A stretch of DNA of 43,237 bases from Rhodothermia bacterium (GTDB lineage Bacteria > Bacteroidota > Rhodothermia > Rhodothermales > JAAAOL01). Positions 33,941 through 42,577 of this stretch are shown one piece after another. The stretch spans positions 1 to 43,237 of the forward strand of contig JAUIDY010000047.1 of NCBI GenBank assembly GCA_030428385.1. The letters run 5' to 3'. Positions within the stretch are counted from its first letter, which is position 1, and each line of letters starts with the position of its first letter. Made by a program: the position numbers and the translations under genes. The notes beneath the pieces were generated by a model. The model ran no database searches and was not told where the DNA came from. It worked only from the letters and a program-made list of their open reading frames with translations.

Positions 33941-36508
33941 ATGCCCGGATTTTTCAGACTAGGATTGTTGCTCATTTTTGCCATGGCGCATGGTCTCTCG
34001 ACGGCTCATGCGCAAGAGCTTCCCTTTGATTCCGACGTGCCGCTGCCGGGGGTCACCGGATATGCCGCTGGGATTCCCACTCCCGATGATGTGATGGGCC
34101 ATCGCATTGGGACGCGTCACACCATTCCCCATCAGGTGGTCGATTATTTCGAGGCAGTGGCGGTGGCCAGCGACCGGGTGGTGTATGGTGAACATGCCCG
34201 CAGTTACGAAGGCCGCAAACTTGTCCACGCGATTGTCACATCACCAGCCAACCATGCCCGTCTGGAAGCCATCCGCACCCAAAACCTGGCGCTTTCGGAC
34301 GATCCCGCCTCCATCAGCGATGCTTCCCTTGCTGAGATGCCCGGCGTTATCTACATGGGCTACAGCGTACATGGCAACGAAGCCAGTGGCACCGAGGCCG
34401 CCGTGCTGTTGCTCTATCACCTCGCCGCCGGAGAAGGCCCGGCGGTGCAGGCCATGCTTGACAGCCTTGTGGTCATCATCGACCCCATGCTCAACCCCGA
34501 CGGGCGCGACCGCTTCGCGGACTGGGCTAACCGGCACCGGGGGGGTGCCTATACCAGCGATTCCCAAAACCGCGAGCATAACGAAGCGTGGCCGGGTGGG
34601 CGGACCAACCACTACCTGTTTGATCTCAACCGCGACTGGCTGTTGCTGCAACACCCGGAGTCGCAGGGGCGCATGGCGCTGTGGCATCATTGGCGCCCGC
34701 AGGTCTCCACAGACTACCACGAGATGGGGAGCAACAGCACGTTTTTCTTTCAGCCCGGCATCCCAAGCCGCACCAACCCCAACACGCCCCCGATCAATCA
34801 GGAACTAACCGCTGAGATTGCCACCTACCACGCCCGTGTCCTCGACCGCGTGGGGCAGTTATACTACACCGAAGAATCCTTCGACGACTTCTACTACGGC
34901 AAAGGTTCTACCTACCCCGATATCAACGGCAGCATCGGGATTCTGTTTGAGCAGGCGTCCTCGCGGGCGCTGGTGCGCGAGACGGACTACGGGACGTTGC
35001 ACTACAGCACCACCATCCGCAACCAGTTTATGGCGTCGCTGTCGTCGCTGGAAGCAGGAGTGGCGATGCGGGAGAAGCTGCTGCGCAACATGCGCGATTT
35101 TTACCGGAATGCACCGGACCGGGCCGAGGCGAATGCGGTGCAAGGCTATGTGGTGGGGCTAGATCGGGGGCGTACACGGGCGCAGCACCTGGCGCAGGTG
35201 TTCCAGCAGCACCGGATCCGCCTCCATCTGCTAGGTACGGATGTCACACTCGACGGGCATCGCTTTCAGGCGGGCGAAGCCTATGTCATTCCCATCGACC
35301 AGCCCCAGACAACGATGGTTAAAGCCATCATGGAGCGGACGACCACGTTTGCGGACTCGCTGTTTTACGACGTGTCGTCGTGGACGCTGCCGCTGGCGTT
35401 TGATGTGGATTATGCCGAGGTGCGCCGCAACATCGGCGGGCTGTTGGGTGATGTGGTAGAGCCGGTGATGCAAGATGGCGGACAGTTGGTGGGTGGACAC
35501 GCCGCGTACGCCTATGCCTTGCCGTGGGAGTCTTACTTTGCCGGGCGGGCGCTGTATCGGTTGCAGGCTGCCGGGGTGCGGCCCGTGCTCTTGCAAGAGC
35601 CATTTTCCGCAATGGTAGATGGGCGCCAACAGGCATTCCCTCGTGGCACCGTTGTAATCCCCGTTGCCCAGCAAGACGCCAGCGCCGAGACCGTGCATCA
35701 ACTTATTGAAACGGCGGTGCGCGAGGATCACGTCACGGTTTATGCGCTGAATACCGGTTTGACACCGGGTGGGCCCGATCTCGGGAGTCCGCAAAGTGAG
35801 GTGCTTGCCAAACCCGATGTGGTTATTGTGTCGGGAAGCGGGACCAGCAGCTACGCTGTGGGCGAGGCGTGGTATTTACTCAGCGAACGGTTCCAGATCC
35901 CTGTTTCGCTGATTGATCAAGAACGGGTCGAACAGGTGGACCTCGGACGCTACACCACCATGATTCTCAGCGGCGGTTTCTACGGCGACCTGGAGGCGGA
36001 CGAGGTCAAGCGTTGGGTCCGCCAGGGCGGGCGGCTCATTGTCTTTGGGAGTGCCATCGATTGGGCCCGCGACAACGGGCTGCTCCAGATCGAGCGCAAA
36101 CCGTTCGACATGGACTCGCTGCTCCGTGATGTACCCTATGCCGATCTGAATGAGGCACGCGGGGCGCAGTTTATGGGCGGCGCCATCTTTGAGGCGCAAC
36201 TGGATATCACCCATCCGCTGGCCTATGGCATGCCCGATACATTGCCCGTTTTCCTCGACCGGCGCGTGGCGTATGAACCTTCCGAAACGCCGGGTGCCAA
36301 CGTGGCGCGTTTTGCAGACGAACCGTTGCTGAGTGGCTACGTCGCTTCGTCCTTTTTGCCCGATTTGGCGGAAAGCGCAGCGCTGGTCACGGAGTCCATG
36401 GGAGGAGGGCGTGTCATCGCCTTCAACTTCAACCCCGATTTCCGCGCGTATTGGTATGGCACCGACCGGCTGGTGCTAAATGCAGTGCTGCTCGGTGGAG
36501 CATTTTAG
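33941..36508 (+). CDS. Secreted M14 zinc carboxypeptidase with C-terminal GATase-like domain
   Basis: An 855-residue exported metallopeptidase. After a signal peptide (MPGFFRLGLLLIFAMAHGLS to about HAQ), the M14 catalytic domain has the zinc ligands His144 and Glu147 in YSVHGNEASG and His260 in STDYHEMG, with the catalytic glutamate probably Glu337 in GILFEQASS. NPDGRDRF and FDLNRDWLL are also typical. Residues about 620-840 (PDVVIVSGSGTSSYAVGEAW, YTTMILSGGFYGDLEADEVK, RLIVFGSAIDW) resemble a class-I glutamine-amidotransferase-like domain, probably non-catalytic. There is no T9SS tail. The ATG at 33941 begins the signal peptide directly. It stands alone, bounded by repeat-rich spacers. Confidence 0.92.
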   Translation: MPGFFRLGLLLIFAMAHGLSTAHAQELPFDSDVPLPGVTGYAAGIPTPDDVMGHRIGTRHTIPHQVVDYFEAVAVASDRVVYGEHARSYEGRKLVHAIVTSPANHARLEAIRTQNLALSDDPASISDASLAEMPGVIYMGYSVHGNEASGTEAAVLLLYHLAAGEGPAVQAMLDSLVVIIDPMLNPDGRDRFADWANRHRGGAYTSDSQNREHNEAWPGGRTNHYLFDLNRDWLLLQHPESQGRMALWHHWRPQVSTDYHEMGSNSTFFFQPGIPSRTNPNTPPINQELTAEIATYHARVLDRVGQLYYTEESFDDFYYGKGSTYPDINGSIGILFEQASSRALVRETDYGTLHYSTTIRNQFMASLSSLEAGVAMREKLLRNMRDFYRNAPDRAEANAVQGYVVGLDRGRTRAQHLAQVFQQHRIRLHLLGTDVTLDGHRFQAGEAYVIPIDQPQTTMVKAIMERTTTFADSLFYDVSSWTLPLAFDVDYAEVRRNIGGLLGDVVEPVMQDGGQLVGGHAAYAYALPWESYFAGRALYRLQAAGVRPVLLQEPFSAMVDGRQQAFPRGTVVIPVAQQDASAETVHQLIETAVREDHVTVYALNTGLTPGGPDLGSPQSEVLAKPDVVIVSGSGTSSYAVGEAWYLLSERFQIPVSLIDQERVEQVDLGRYTTMILSGGFYGDLEADEVKRWVRQGGRLIVFGSAIDWARDNGLLQIERKPFDMDSLLRDVPYADLNEARGAQFMGGAIFEAQLDITHPLAYGMPDTLPVFLDRRVAYEPSETPGANVARFADEPLLSGYVASSFLPDLAESAALVTESMGGGRVIAFNFNPDFRAYWYGTDRLVLNAVLLGGAF

Positions 36509-36659
36509 CGAGGGAAGGGGGAAGCGGTTGGAGGGAAGAAGGGATTCGGTAGGGAATGGGGTTTGGGGAATAGGGAGTAGGGATCGCCTGCGTGGCAACC
36601 CCACACCTGGGATTTATACGGATTGCCATCGTTGATGTCTGGATACATTTCTTTGATGA

Positions 36660-36699
36660 AATCACCCTCACCCTGTCCCTCTCCCATCAAGGGAGAGGG
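36660..36699. repeat. Dispersed palindromic repeat, CCCTCTCCC hairpin copy 2
   Basis: CCCTCTCCC (36677-36685), ATCAA loop, GGGAGAGGG (36691-36699), preceded by TCACCCTCACCCTG. It is the reverse complement of 6110-6150, loop included, with one or two changes over about 40 bases. Confidence 0.75.
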
Positions 36700-36767
36700 A
36701 ACGTGGACAGAAGCCTTTGCGCTATCCAGACATCAAAAAACGGAATTAGTATTTCCGTTCCACCCTA

Positions 36768-36796
36768 CCCGTAGGGGTCGCCCCCTGTGGCGACCC
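36768..36796. repeat. Dispersed GGGTCGCC palindrome, copy 2
   Basis: CCCGTAG, then GGGTCGCC (36775-36782), CCCTGT loop, GGCGACCC (36789-36796). It matches 2939-2966 in reverse complement with one base different in the loop. It lies 14 bases past the ispE stop and may form a 3' hairpin there. Confidence 0.75.
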
Positions 36797-36809
36797 AACA
36801 CTGCCAGTA

Positions 36810-37742
36810 TCAATCCCGTGCAATCGAGTGCCACACGCGCAGGCCAGCGTCTTGGGCTGTTTCAGCAGCCTGCCGTGCTGTGGCCTCGTGGATAAACACG
36901 CCAAACACCGCCGATCCTGATCCTGACATACACGCATAGCCCGCACCTGCGTCTAGAAGCAGTTGTTTGGCGTTGGCAATGGCTGGATATTGGGCTAAAA
37001 TCGGGGCTTCAAAGTCATTGCCTAGCTCTTGATTCCAGCAGTCAAGGTCATTTGAACAGACCACGTTGCGCAGGTCAGGGCGCGGGTGGTCGTTGGGCTG
37101 GACGAGGCGGTAGGCCTCGGGCGTAGACACAGCAACGGGCGGTACCACCACCACGAGCGCAAACGGAAACAAATAGGGCTGATGCGTGGCGGGATCGACG
37201 AGGGGCGTCAGGATTTCGCCGCGCCCGGTGGCGTAGGCGGCGTCCGCGCCGAGGAAAAACGGAACGTCGGAGCCGAGGCGGGCGGCAAGGGTATGCAGTT
37301 CGTTGGGGGAGCAGTTAAGCTGCCACAGGTCGTTCAGCAAAAGCAACGTTGCTGCCGCGTCGCTGGAGCCGCCGCCGAGCCCGGCCCCGTAGGGAATGTG
37401 CTTGTTCAGGTGCAGCCGCGCCCCTTGCGCCGTACCTTTTTCTTCGGCCAAAAGCCGGGCCGCCTTCATCACCAGGTTGCTTTCATTTGTAGGTAAAGCA
37501 GGATCCGAGCAGGTGAGCGAGAGGTGATCCGCTGCCGTTGCCGTCACCGTGTCGGTCCACCTAATGCGCAAAAAGACCGTTTCCAGATCGTGAAAGCCGT
37601 CCGAACGCTTGCGCAATACCCGCAAACCGAGGTTAATTTTCGCCGAAGCAGTGCGTTTGAGAATCACTTGAAGATCGAATGGGTTAGGAAGGCCCACGTT
37701 GCACCGGCCCGCCAGATCGTTTAACTTCGCCAAGCTACGCAT
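36810..37742 (-). CDS. ispE: 4-diphosphocytidyl-2-C-methyl-D-erythritol kinase
   Basis: A roughly 310-residue GHMP kinase of the MEP isoprenoid pathway; it phosphorylates CDP-methylerythritol at the 2-position with ATP. The three GHMP motifs are present: SAKINLGLRVLRKRSDGFHD, the ATP loop IPYGAGLGGGSSDAA, and AGYACMSGSGSAVFGVF. The ATG at 37742 leaves about 33 residues before the first motif, more than usual; a GTG at 37667 (VILKRTASAKINL) gives a typical length and may be the real start. It is divergent from the polysaccharide locus. Confidence 0.93.
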   Translation of the reverse strand: MRSLAKLNDLAGRCNVGLPNPFDLQVILKRTASAKINLGLRVLRKRSDGFHDLETVFLRIRWTDTVTATAADHLSLTCSDPALPTNESNLVMKAARLLAEEKGTAQGARLHLNKHIPYGAGLGGGSSDAAATLLLLNDLWQLNCSPNELHTLAARLGSDVPFFLGADAAYATGRGEILTPLVDPATHQPYLFPFALVVVVPPVAVSTPEAYRLVQPNDHPRPDLRNVVCSNDLDCWNQELGNDFEAPILAQYPAIANAKQLLLDAGAGYACMSGSGSAVFGVFIHEATARQAAETAQDAGLRVWHSIARD

Positions 37743-37955
37743 TTTCACGTCCGCACGCCCACCTCATAGCCGTCCCACGCGTATTTCCTGATCGCTACGA
37801 CCTTTTTGCCGAACCAACCCCACAGGCTACGCAGACCCGGTCGATCAATGCCACCGCGTGGAGGGCACCCTTTGCGTCCTCATCGTAGGGAGTATCCGTT
37901 GTGTCTGTTGGCTGTGTCGCCGGCGCTCCAACCCGAAACTGATAACACGCATTGT

Positions 37956-39698
37956 ATGGATACCGACGTGATGGATAGGCGATGGCGGATGATAGGGCAC
38001 CTGCTCGGGCTGCTTGCCGTCGGTTTGTTGCCGCTTCTTTCTGCCACGGCACAAACCGTGGGCGGACGCCCCTCGCTGACCGACCCGACGCAGCCCAACC
38101 TCCTGCTCGAACTCCAGCAGCGCGTGCTCGAAGCCAGTGCCGACGGGCAGATGATTGCGCTCGAAGGGGCCATCGACCCGGAGCAGTATCTGATTGGCCC
38201 CGGCGATCAGTTTGCCGTGAATGTGGGCGGTACGCTGGGCACCAGTCTCGTCATCCCGGTCTCGGCGAATGGCGACCTATTTTTGCCCGAAGTGGGCCCC
38301 ATCGCCGTCAGCGGACGCACACTCGCCGAGGTGGAAGCCGACGCCGAGGCGCGGTTGCAGGCGTCGTTTCGCAATGTGACCGTTGACATCACGCTCGCGC
38401 AGCCCCGTGCGTTTCTGGTGCACGTGGCGGGCGGTGTGCCGGAGCCGGGGCGTTATCTCATGTTTCCGATGGCGCGGGTAGACGATGCGCTTCAACAAGC
38501 GGTGCTGCGGGCCGCCGTGCGGCTGGATCCCGTGACGGGTCGTTCGCCCCAGATTCCCGGTTCCGCCCTCACCGAACGCCCCGCACTGGGGCAGACCTAC
38601 CGCGCCGCGTTGCGCAACATCCTCGTCCACCACCGCGACAGCACCAGCGAGCGCCTCGATCTCCTGCGCTATTATGCCATCGGCGACCTGGATCACAACC
38701 CGTTCCTGCGTGATGGTGACGTGGTGGAAGTGCCGACGTACCATCAGGAAAACGACGCTGTGCGCGTCTCCGGCGAAATCGCCTATCCCGGCACCATGGA
38801 TTTTCGCCCCGGCGATAGGGCGCTCGACGTGCTGCGCATCGCGGCTGGGCCGGGAGGCATGGAAAAGCTGAAGGAGGTGCGGCTCACGCACGAAAACGAC
38901 GACGGCACCGTCGATAACATCTTGCTGGACATCCCGCGTATTTTGGCAGGCGATGCGGCAGATGTGGCCCTCGCGCCGCGGGATCATCTCAACGTATTGG
39001 CCGAAGACCGCGCCTCGGCGGCCATCCACGGGCTCGTCGAGTATCCGGGCACGTATCCCATCGAAGACGGCGTCACCACGCTGCGTGACCTTATTGAACT
39101 GGGCGGGGGCCTCAAGCCCGACGCCAACCCACGCGCTGCCTTTATCGAACGCCGCCAGTCGTTTTATTTTAAGCAAACGGGTCAGGCCACGGACCTCGAC
39201 TTTTTCAGCCGGACCTATCTCCAGCAATCGCTCAACCGCAACAACGTGGTGGTGGATCTGGAAGCCGCGCTGCAACCCGGCGCGCCCGACTTTGTGATTT
39301 ATGACCAGGACCGGGTGGTTTTCCCACGGGATGAAGGCACCGTGTATGTGACCGGCAACGTGCCACAGGCCGGGTTTATCCGGTTTGTCGACGGGCAGCG
39401 GGCGCGGTATTATGTGGATGCCGCCGGAGGCAAAGGGCCGCTTTCCAAAGGCGTCTACGTGTTTTCGCCCGATGGAAAAATGAAGACCGGCGAGCGCACC
39501 GTCGTGCGGCAAGGCGACACCATCTTTGTCGACCGCGAAGACATCGCCGAGTCCCCGGACATCGCCACGTTGCTCATCAGCGACCGCAGTGCGAAGCGGC
39601 AGGCGCGGATCATGAACACGCAAACGATCATTACCGGAGTCTCGGCGATTACGAGCATCCTCACCGCCTACGTTGCCCTCCGTAGCATCAACAACTGA
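37956..39698 (+). CDS. Polysaccharide export protein with SLBB domains (Wza-like)
   Basis: A 580-residue exported protein of the outer-membrane polysaccharide export family. After a signal (HLLGLLAVGLLPLLSATAQ) comes the poly-export domain near residue 75 (YLIGPGDQFAVNVGG, GDLFLPEVGPIAVSGRTL). Four SLBB-type segments follow, starting near 152 (VHVAGGVPEPGRYL), 267 (VRVSGEIAYPGTMDF), 353 (IHGLVEYPGTYPIEDG) and 461 (VYVTGNVPQAGFIRF). A hydrophobic helix ends the protein (about 558-577). No lipobox is present, unlike classic Wza. The ATG at 37956 was chosen to place the signal near the start; 37971 is an alternative. It heads a polysaccharide operon, with 8 bp to the next gene. Confidence 0.9.
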   Translation: MDTDVMDRRWRMIGHLLGLLAVGLLPLLSATAQTVGGRPSLTDPTQPNLLLELQQRVLEASADGQMIALEGAIDPEQYLIGPGDQFAVNVGGTLGTSLVIPVSANGDLFLPEVGPIAVSGRTLAEVEADAEARLQASFRNVTVDITLAQPRAFLVHVAGGVPEPGRYLMFPMARVDDALQQAVLRAAVRLDPVTGRSPQIPGSALTERPALGQTYRAALRNILVHHRDSTSERLDLLRYYAIGDLDHNPFLRDGDVVEVPTYHQENDAVRVSGEIAYPGTMDFRPGDRALDVLRIAAGPGGMEKLKEVRLTHENDDGTVDNILLDIPRILAGDAADVALAPRDHLNVLAEDRASAAIHGLVEYPGTYPIEDGVTTLRDLIELGGGLKPDANPRAAFIERRQSFYFKQTGQATDLDFFSRTYLQQSLNRNNVVVDLEAALQPGAPDFVIYDQDRVVFPRDEGTVYVTGNVPQAGFIRFVDGQRARYYVDAAGGKGPLSKGVYVFSPDGKMKTGERTVVRQGDTIFVDREDIAESPDIATLLISDRSAKRQARIMNTQTIITGVSAITSILTAYVALRSINN

Positions 39699-39706
39699 AC
39701 CGGATC

Positions 39707-41119
39707 ATGGACGAGATGCAAAACAACGGTAGCCAGCCCCTCATGGGCGGCGATTTTGTGAGCGATCCGGAGCGCCGCGCCCGGTTTGAGCAGGCGGTGT
39801 GGGGGTTCGTGGGCACGATGTGGCGCAACCGCACCATCATCATTGCGGTGACAGGCATCACGGCGGTGCTGTCGGTGGTGATTGCACTGCTGCTGCCCAA
39901 GTGGTACCGCGCCGAGTCGCGGTTGCTGCTGCCCGGCCGCAGCGGCAGTGGATTGATCGCGGGGGCGCTGTCAGAACTGCCGTCGGCGGCCAAGTCGCTG
40001 CTGGGCGGGGCGTCGGGCGACTATTCGCGCTACCTGACCATCTTGTGGAGCCGCAGCCTCGCCGAGTCCACCATTGATTATTTCGACCTGACCACAGTCT
40101 ACGAGACGGCGGAAAGCAACACGCCGGTCTACGACGCCATGCTGATCTTGTGGGACAATTCCGGATTCACCGTTGATGAGGAATTCGAGCACCTGACGAT
40201 TGCCGTCATGGACCAGGACCCGCAGCGGGCAGCGGATCTCACCAACTTCATGGTGGACGAACTGGGACGGATCAATGCGCGGCTGGCCTCGGCGTCGGCG
40301 GCCAAGTTCCGCACGTATATCGAGCAGCGCTACAACGAAACCGAGTCGGCGCTCGATTCGGTGTTGACCGAGCAGCGCAAGCTACAGGAGAAATACGGCA
40401 TCATCTTCCCCGTAGAGCAAAGCGAGGTGTTGCTCGAAAACATGGCCGGGATGCGGCTGGCGATGTTTTCCGCCGAGGCCGACTACGCCCAGTTGCTCGG
40501 CGAAGTAGAACTGGAATACGGACGGCTGGTGGGACAGGCCGAGTTGGAATACGAGCAACTCCTCAGCATGTATGGCCCCGAAAACTCGCTGGTGCGACAG
40601 GCCCGCGAAGCGATGGTGGGGGCGCAGAACCAGTATCAAAAAGCCATGCGGACGGCCCGGCAGCGCTACGAGCAGTCGCGCTCGTCGGCGCAGCAGGAGT
40701 TCAACAACGTGCTGGACGGCGGCGAACGCCTCTTGCCCATCCCCGCCGACAGCATCCCGGCGATCTCGCAGGAGTTTTTTAACCTGCAAAAGGAGCAGGT
40801 TATCCTCGCCGAACTGATCAAATACTCGCGCCCCGTGCTCGAAGAAGCGCGGTTCGACGAGCAGCGCGAGGTGGAGGCCGTGCAGGTGGTCGATCGCGCC
40901 GTGCCGCCGGAGCGCAAGTTTAAACCCAAACGCGCCATCATCTGCATCGGCATGACCATTTCCGGGTTTATCCTTGTGGTGCTTTTTGTGCTGGTGCGCG
41001 ACTGGTGGCGGCGCAATTACCGCTATCTGTTCGACCGGGTGCAAGAGGCGGCTTCCCAGCCTGCGCCCGAACGCGCCGTGATCCGCAAAGCCGCGTCGAA
41101 AAAGTCCGTCACGTCCTGA
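39707..41119 (+). CDS. Wzz-type chain-length determinant / polysaccharide co-polymerase
   Basis: A 470-residue inner-membrane protein that would set polysaccharide chain length and link polymerase to export. It has the Wzz layout: a first membrane helix at about 43-63 (TIIIAVTGITAVLSVVIALLL), a long periplasmic helical part (about 195-370, strongly coiled-coil-like), and a second helix at about 410-431 after a conserved-looking VDRAVPPERKFKPKR. No tyrosine-kinase domain or Tyr-rich tail is fused. The coiled coil contains a local repeat, VELEYGRL and AELEYEQL, near 266-285. It lies between the SLBB exporter and the ligase gene. Confidence 0.92.
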   Translation: MDEMQNNGSQPLMGGDFVSDPERRARFEQAVWGFVGTMWRNRTIIIAVTGITAVLSVVIALLLPKWYRAESRLLLPGRSGSGLIAGALSELPSAAKSLLGGASGDYSRYLTILWSRSLAESTIDYFDLTTVYETAESNTPVYDAMLILWDNSGFTVDEEFEHLTIAVMDQDPQRAADLTNFMVDELGRINARLASASAAKFRTYIEQRYNETESALDSVLTEQRKLQEKYGIIFPVEQSEVLLENMAGMRLAMFSAEADYAQLLGEVELEYGRLVGQAELEYEQLLSMYGPENSLVRQAREAMVGAQNQYQKAMRTARQRYEQSRSSAQQEFNNVLDGGERLLPIPADSIPAISQEFFNLQKEQVILAELIKYSRPVLEEARFDEQREVEAVQVVDRAVPPERKFKPKRAIICIGMTISGFILVVLFVLVRDWWRRNYRYLFDRVQEAASQPAPERAVIRKAASKKSVTS

Positions 41120-41140
41120 AGGTTTAGCGGCTGAACAGCT

Positions 41141-42577
41141 ATGCGTCGCCTCCTGCCCCTGCCCCTAACGCTAACACCCGACGACATCGGGTTGTGGGGG
41201 CACCGTGCGCTGGTGGCGGGGCTGGTGTTCGCGTTGGCCTGCGTGGCCTATTTCGTCTGGGTGGCTCCCGACATCGTCCCTTTTATCCCCGTCGTGCTGC
41301 TCAGCGGCGTGGTGGTGTGGCACCTGTACCGCCGCCCCGTGCTGAACCTGATCTGCGTGCTGCTGGCGTCGGTGGTGGTGGCGCAGCGCGTCGCGGGGCT
41401 GCAACTCTACGAGGTGGCCTACGGACTCTACTTCCTGAGCTTCCTCGGCTACTGGTTCGGCACGCGGGTGTTGATCTTCCGCGAGTCGCACGCGGTCTTC
41501 GACGTGTCGGAGGCGAAGGCGCTGTTCTTGTTTCTGCTCTTCGTGACGATTTCGATCCCCGTATCGATGATGTTTGGCGGCAAGCTGAAGCAGGTGCTGA
41601 GCGAGTGGGTGGCGCTGGCGCTGCTGGGCCTGTATTTCCCCGTCAAAGAACTGGTGGCGCGGCACCGCTACGGCACCTATCTGGTGCTGGGCGTTATTGC
41701 GTGGATCGGCCTGTTTATCGCCATTCGCAACGTTCTCGATTACCAGCAGGGTCTTCTCCAGGCTACCCAGATGTGGCAGGTCGAGCGGGGGCGGGTCTCG
41801 CTCAACGACACCTTGCTTGCGGTGCCGGCCATGTTCGCGCTGGTGGTGCTGATTTACACCACCGAATGGAAATCCCGCCTGTTGGTGCTAGGTATTTTCC
41901 TGCTCAGTTTTGCAGGGCTCATCATGACCCAGAGTCGGGGCTACTGGGCGGCGTTTTTGTTCGGGGCGCTGATAATGTTTGTGCTGGTCGAACGCCAATA
42001 CAAAATACGTCTCGTCGTGCTGGGCTTTCTGGGGTTGATCGGGGTGATTGGGCTGGGGGCGATTTTTCTCGGCGACTTTTTTGTGGTGATTCTGGAAGCG
42101 CTGGTGAAACGGTTTACCTCCACGGGCACCGCGGCCACCAAAGACATCTCGCTGATCAACCGTTTTTATGAAGCGGGAGCAGCATGGGAGCACGTCAAGA
42201 CAAATCCCATCCTGGGGCATGGCATGGCGTCGCAGTTCAGCTTCTACGACATCACGTTTAAGCACACCCGCGTGGGCTCGTTTATCCACAATGGTTATGT
42301 GTCGCTGTGGTTTAAGTTTGGGCTCTGGGGATTGGGTTTGATGGTGTTTTTCTGGTGGCGTGCGGCTTGGCGGGGCGGACAGGCGTTTCTGCAAAAAAAT
42401 GCGCCCTTATTGGTGCGGCTGTGTGGCCTTGGCGCGTGCATTAGCCTTGCCGCCGTGGCGCTGGTGGCCAATACCTCCAACCCGCTGATGCACACCGATA
42501 GCTGCTTTATGATCGGCGTGTCGGCAGGTATTGCCAGCGGGGCGTATGTGCGGGCCAAACAGGAGGTAGCAGCATGA
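41141..42577 (+). CDS. O-antigen ligase/polymerase family membrane protein
   Basis: A 478-residue inner-membrane protein with about 11 hydrophobic helices and the Wzy_C-type features of the O-antigen ligase superfamily: MTQSRGYWAAFLFGALIMF near residue 263, and a periplasmic loop with NRFYEAGAAWEHVKTNPILG and GSFIHNGYVSLWFKFG. The loop Arg/His residues are the kind used in glycan transfer. Whether it polymerises (Wzy) or ligates (WaaL) cannot be told from sequence. Its stop overlaps the next gene's start by four bases. Confidence 0.9.
   Translation: MRRLLPLPLTLTPDDIGLWGHRALVAGLVFALACVAYFVWVAPDIVPFIPVVLLSGVVVWHLYRRPVLNLICVLLASVVVAQRVAGLQLYEVAYGLYFLSFLGYWFGTRVLIFRESHAVFDVSEAKALFLFLLFVTISIPVSMMFGGKLKQVLSEWVALALLGLYFPVKELVARHRYGTYLVLGVIAWIGLFIAIRNVLDYQQGLLQATQMWQVERGRVSLNDTLLAVPAMFALVVLIYTTEWKSRLLVLGIFLLSFAGLIMTQSRGYWAAFLFGALIMFVLVERQYKIRLVVLGFLGLIGVIGLGAIFLGDFFVVILEALVKRFTSTGTAATKDISLINRFYEAGAAWEHVKTNPILGHGMASQFSFYDITFKHTRVGSFIHNGYVSLWFKFGLWGLGLMVFFWWRAAWRGGQAFLQKNAPLLVRLCGLGACISLAAVALVANTSNPLMHTDSCFMIGVSAGIASGAYVRAKQEVAA

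Larger units (their letters stand above)
36509..36809. other. 301-bp repeat-rich spacer between convergent genes
   Basis: No gene is present. The first 80 bases are a purine-rich run of GGGAA/TAGGGA-like units. Copies of two dispersed palindromes follow (36660-36699 and 36768-36796), with a small perfect hairpin between (AACGGAA/TTCCGTT, about 36740-36760). The spacer lies between the convergent carboxypeptidase and ispE genes. Confidence 0.6.
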
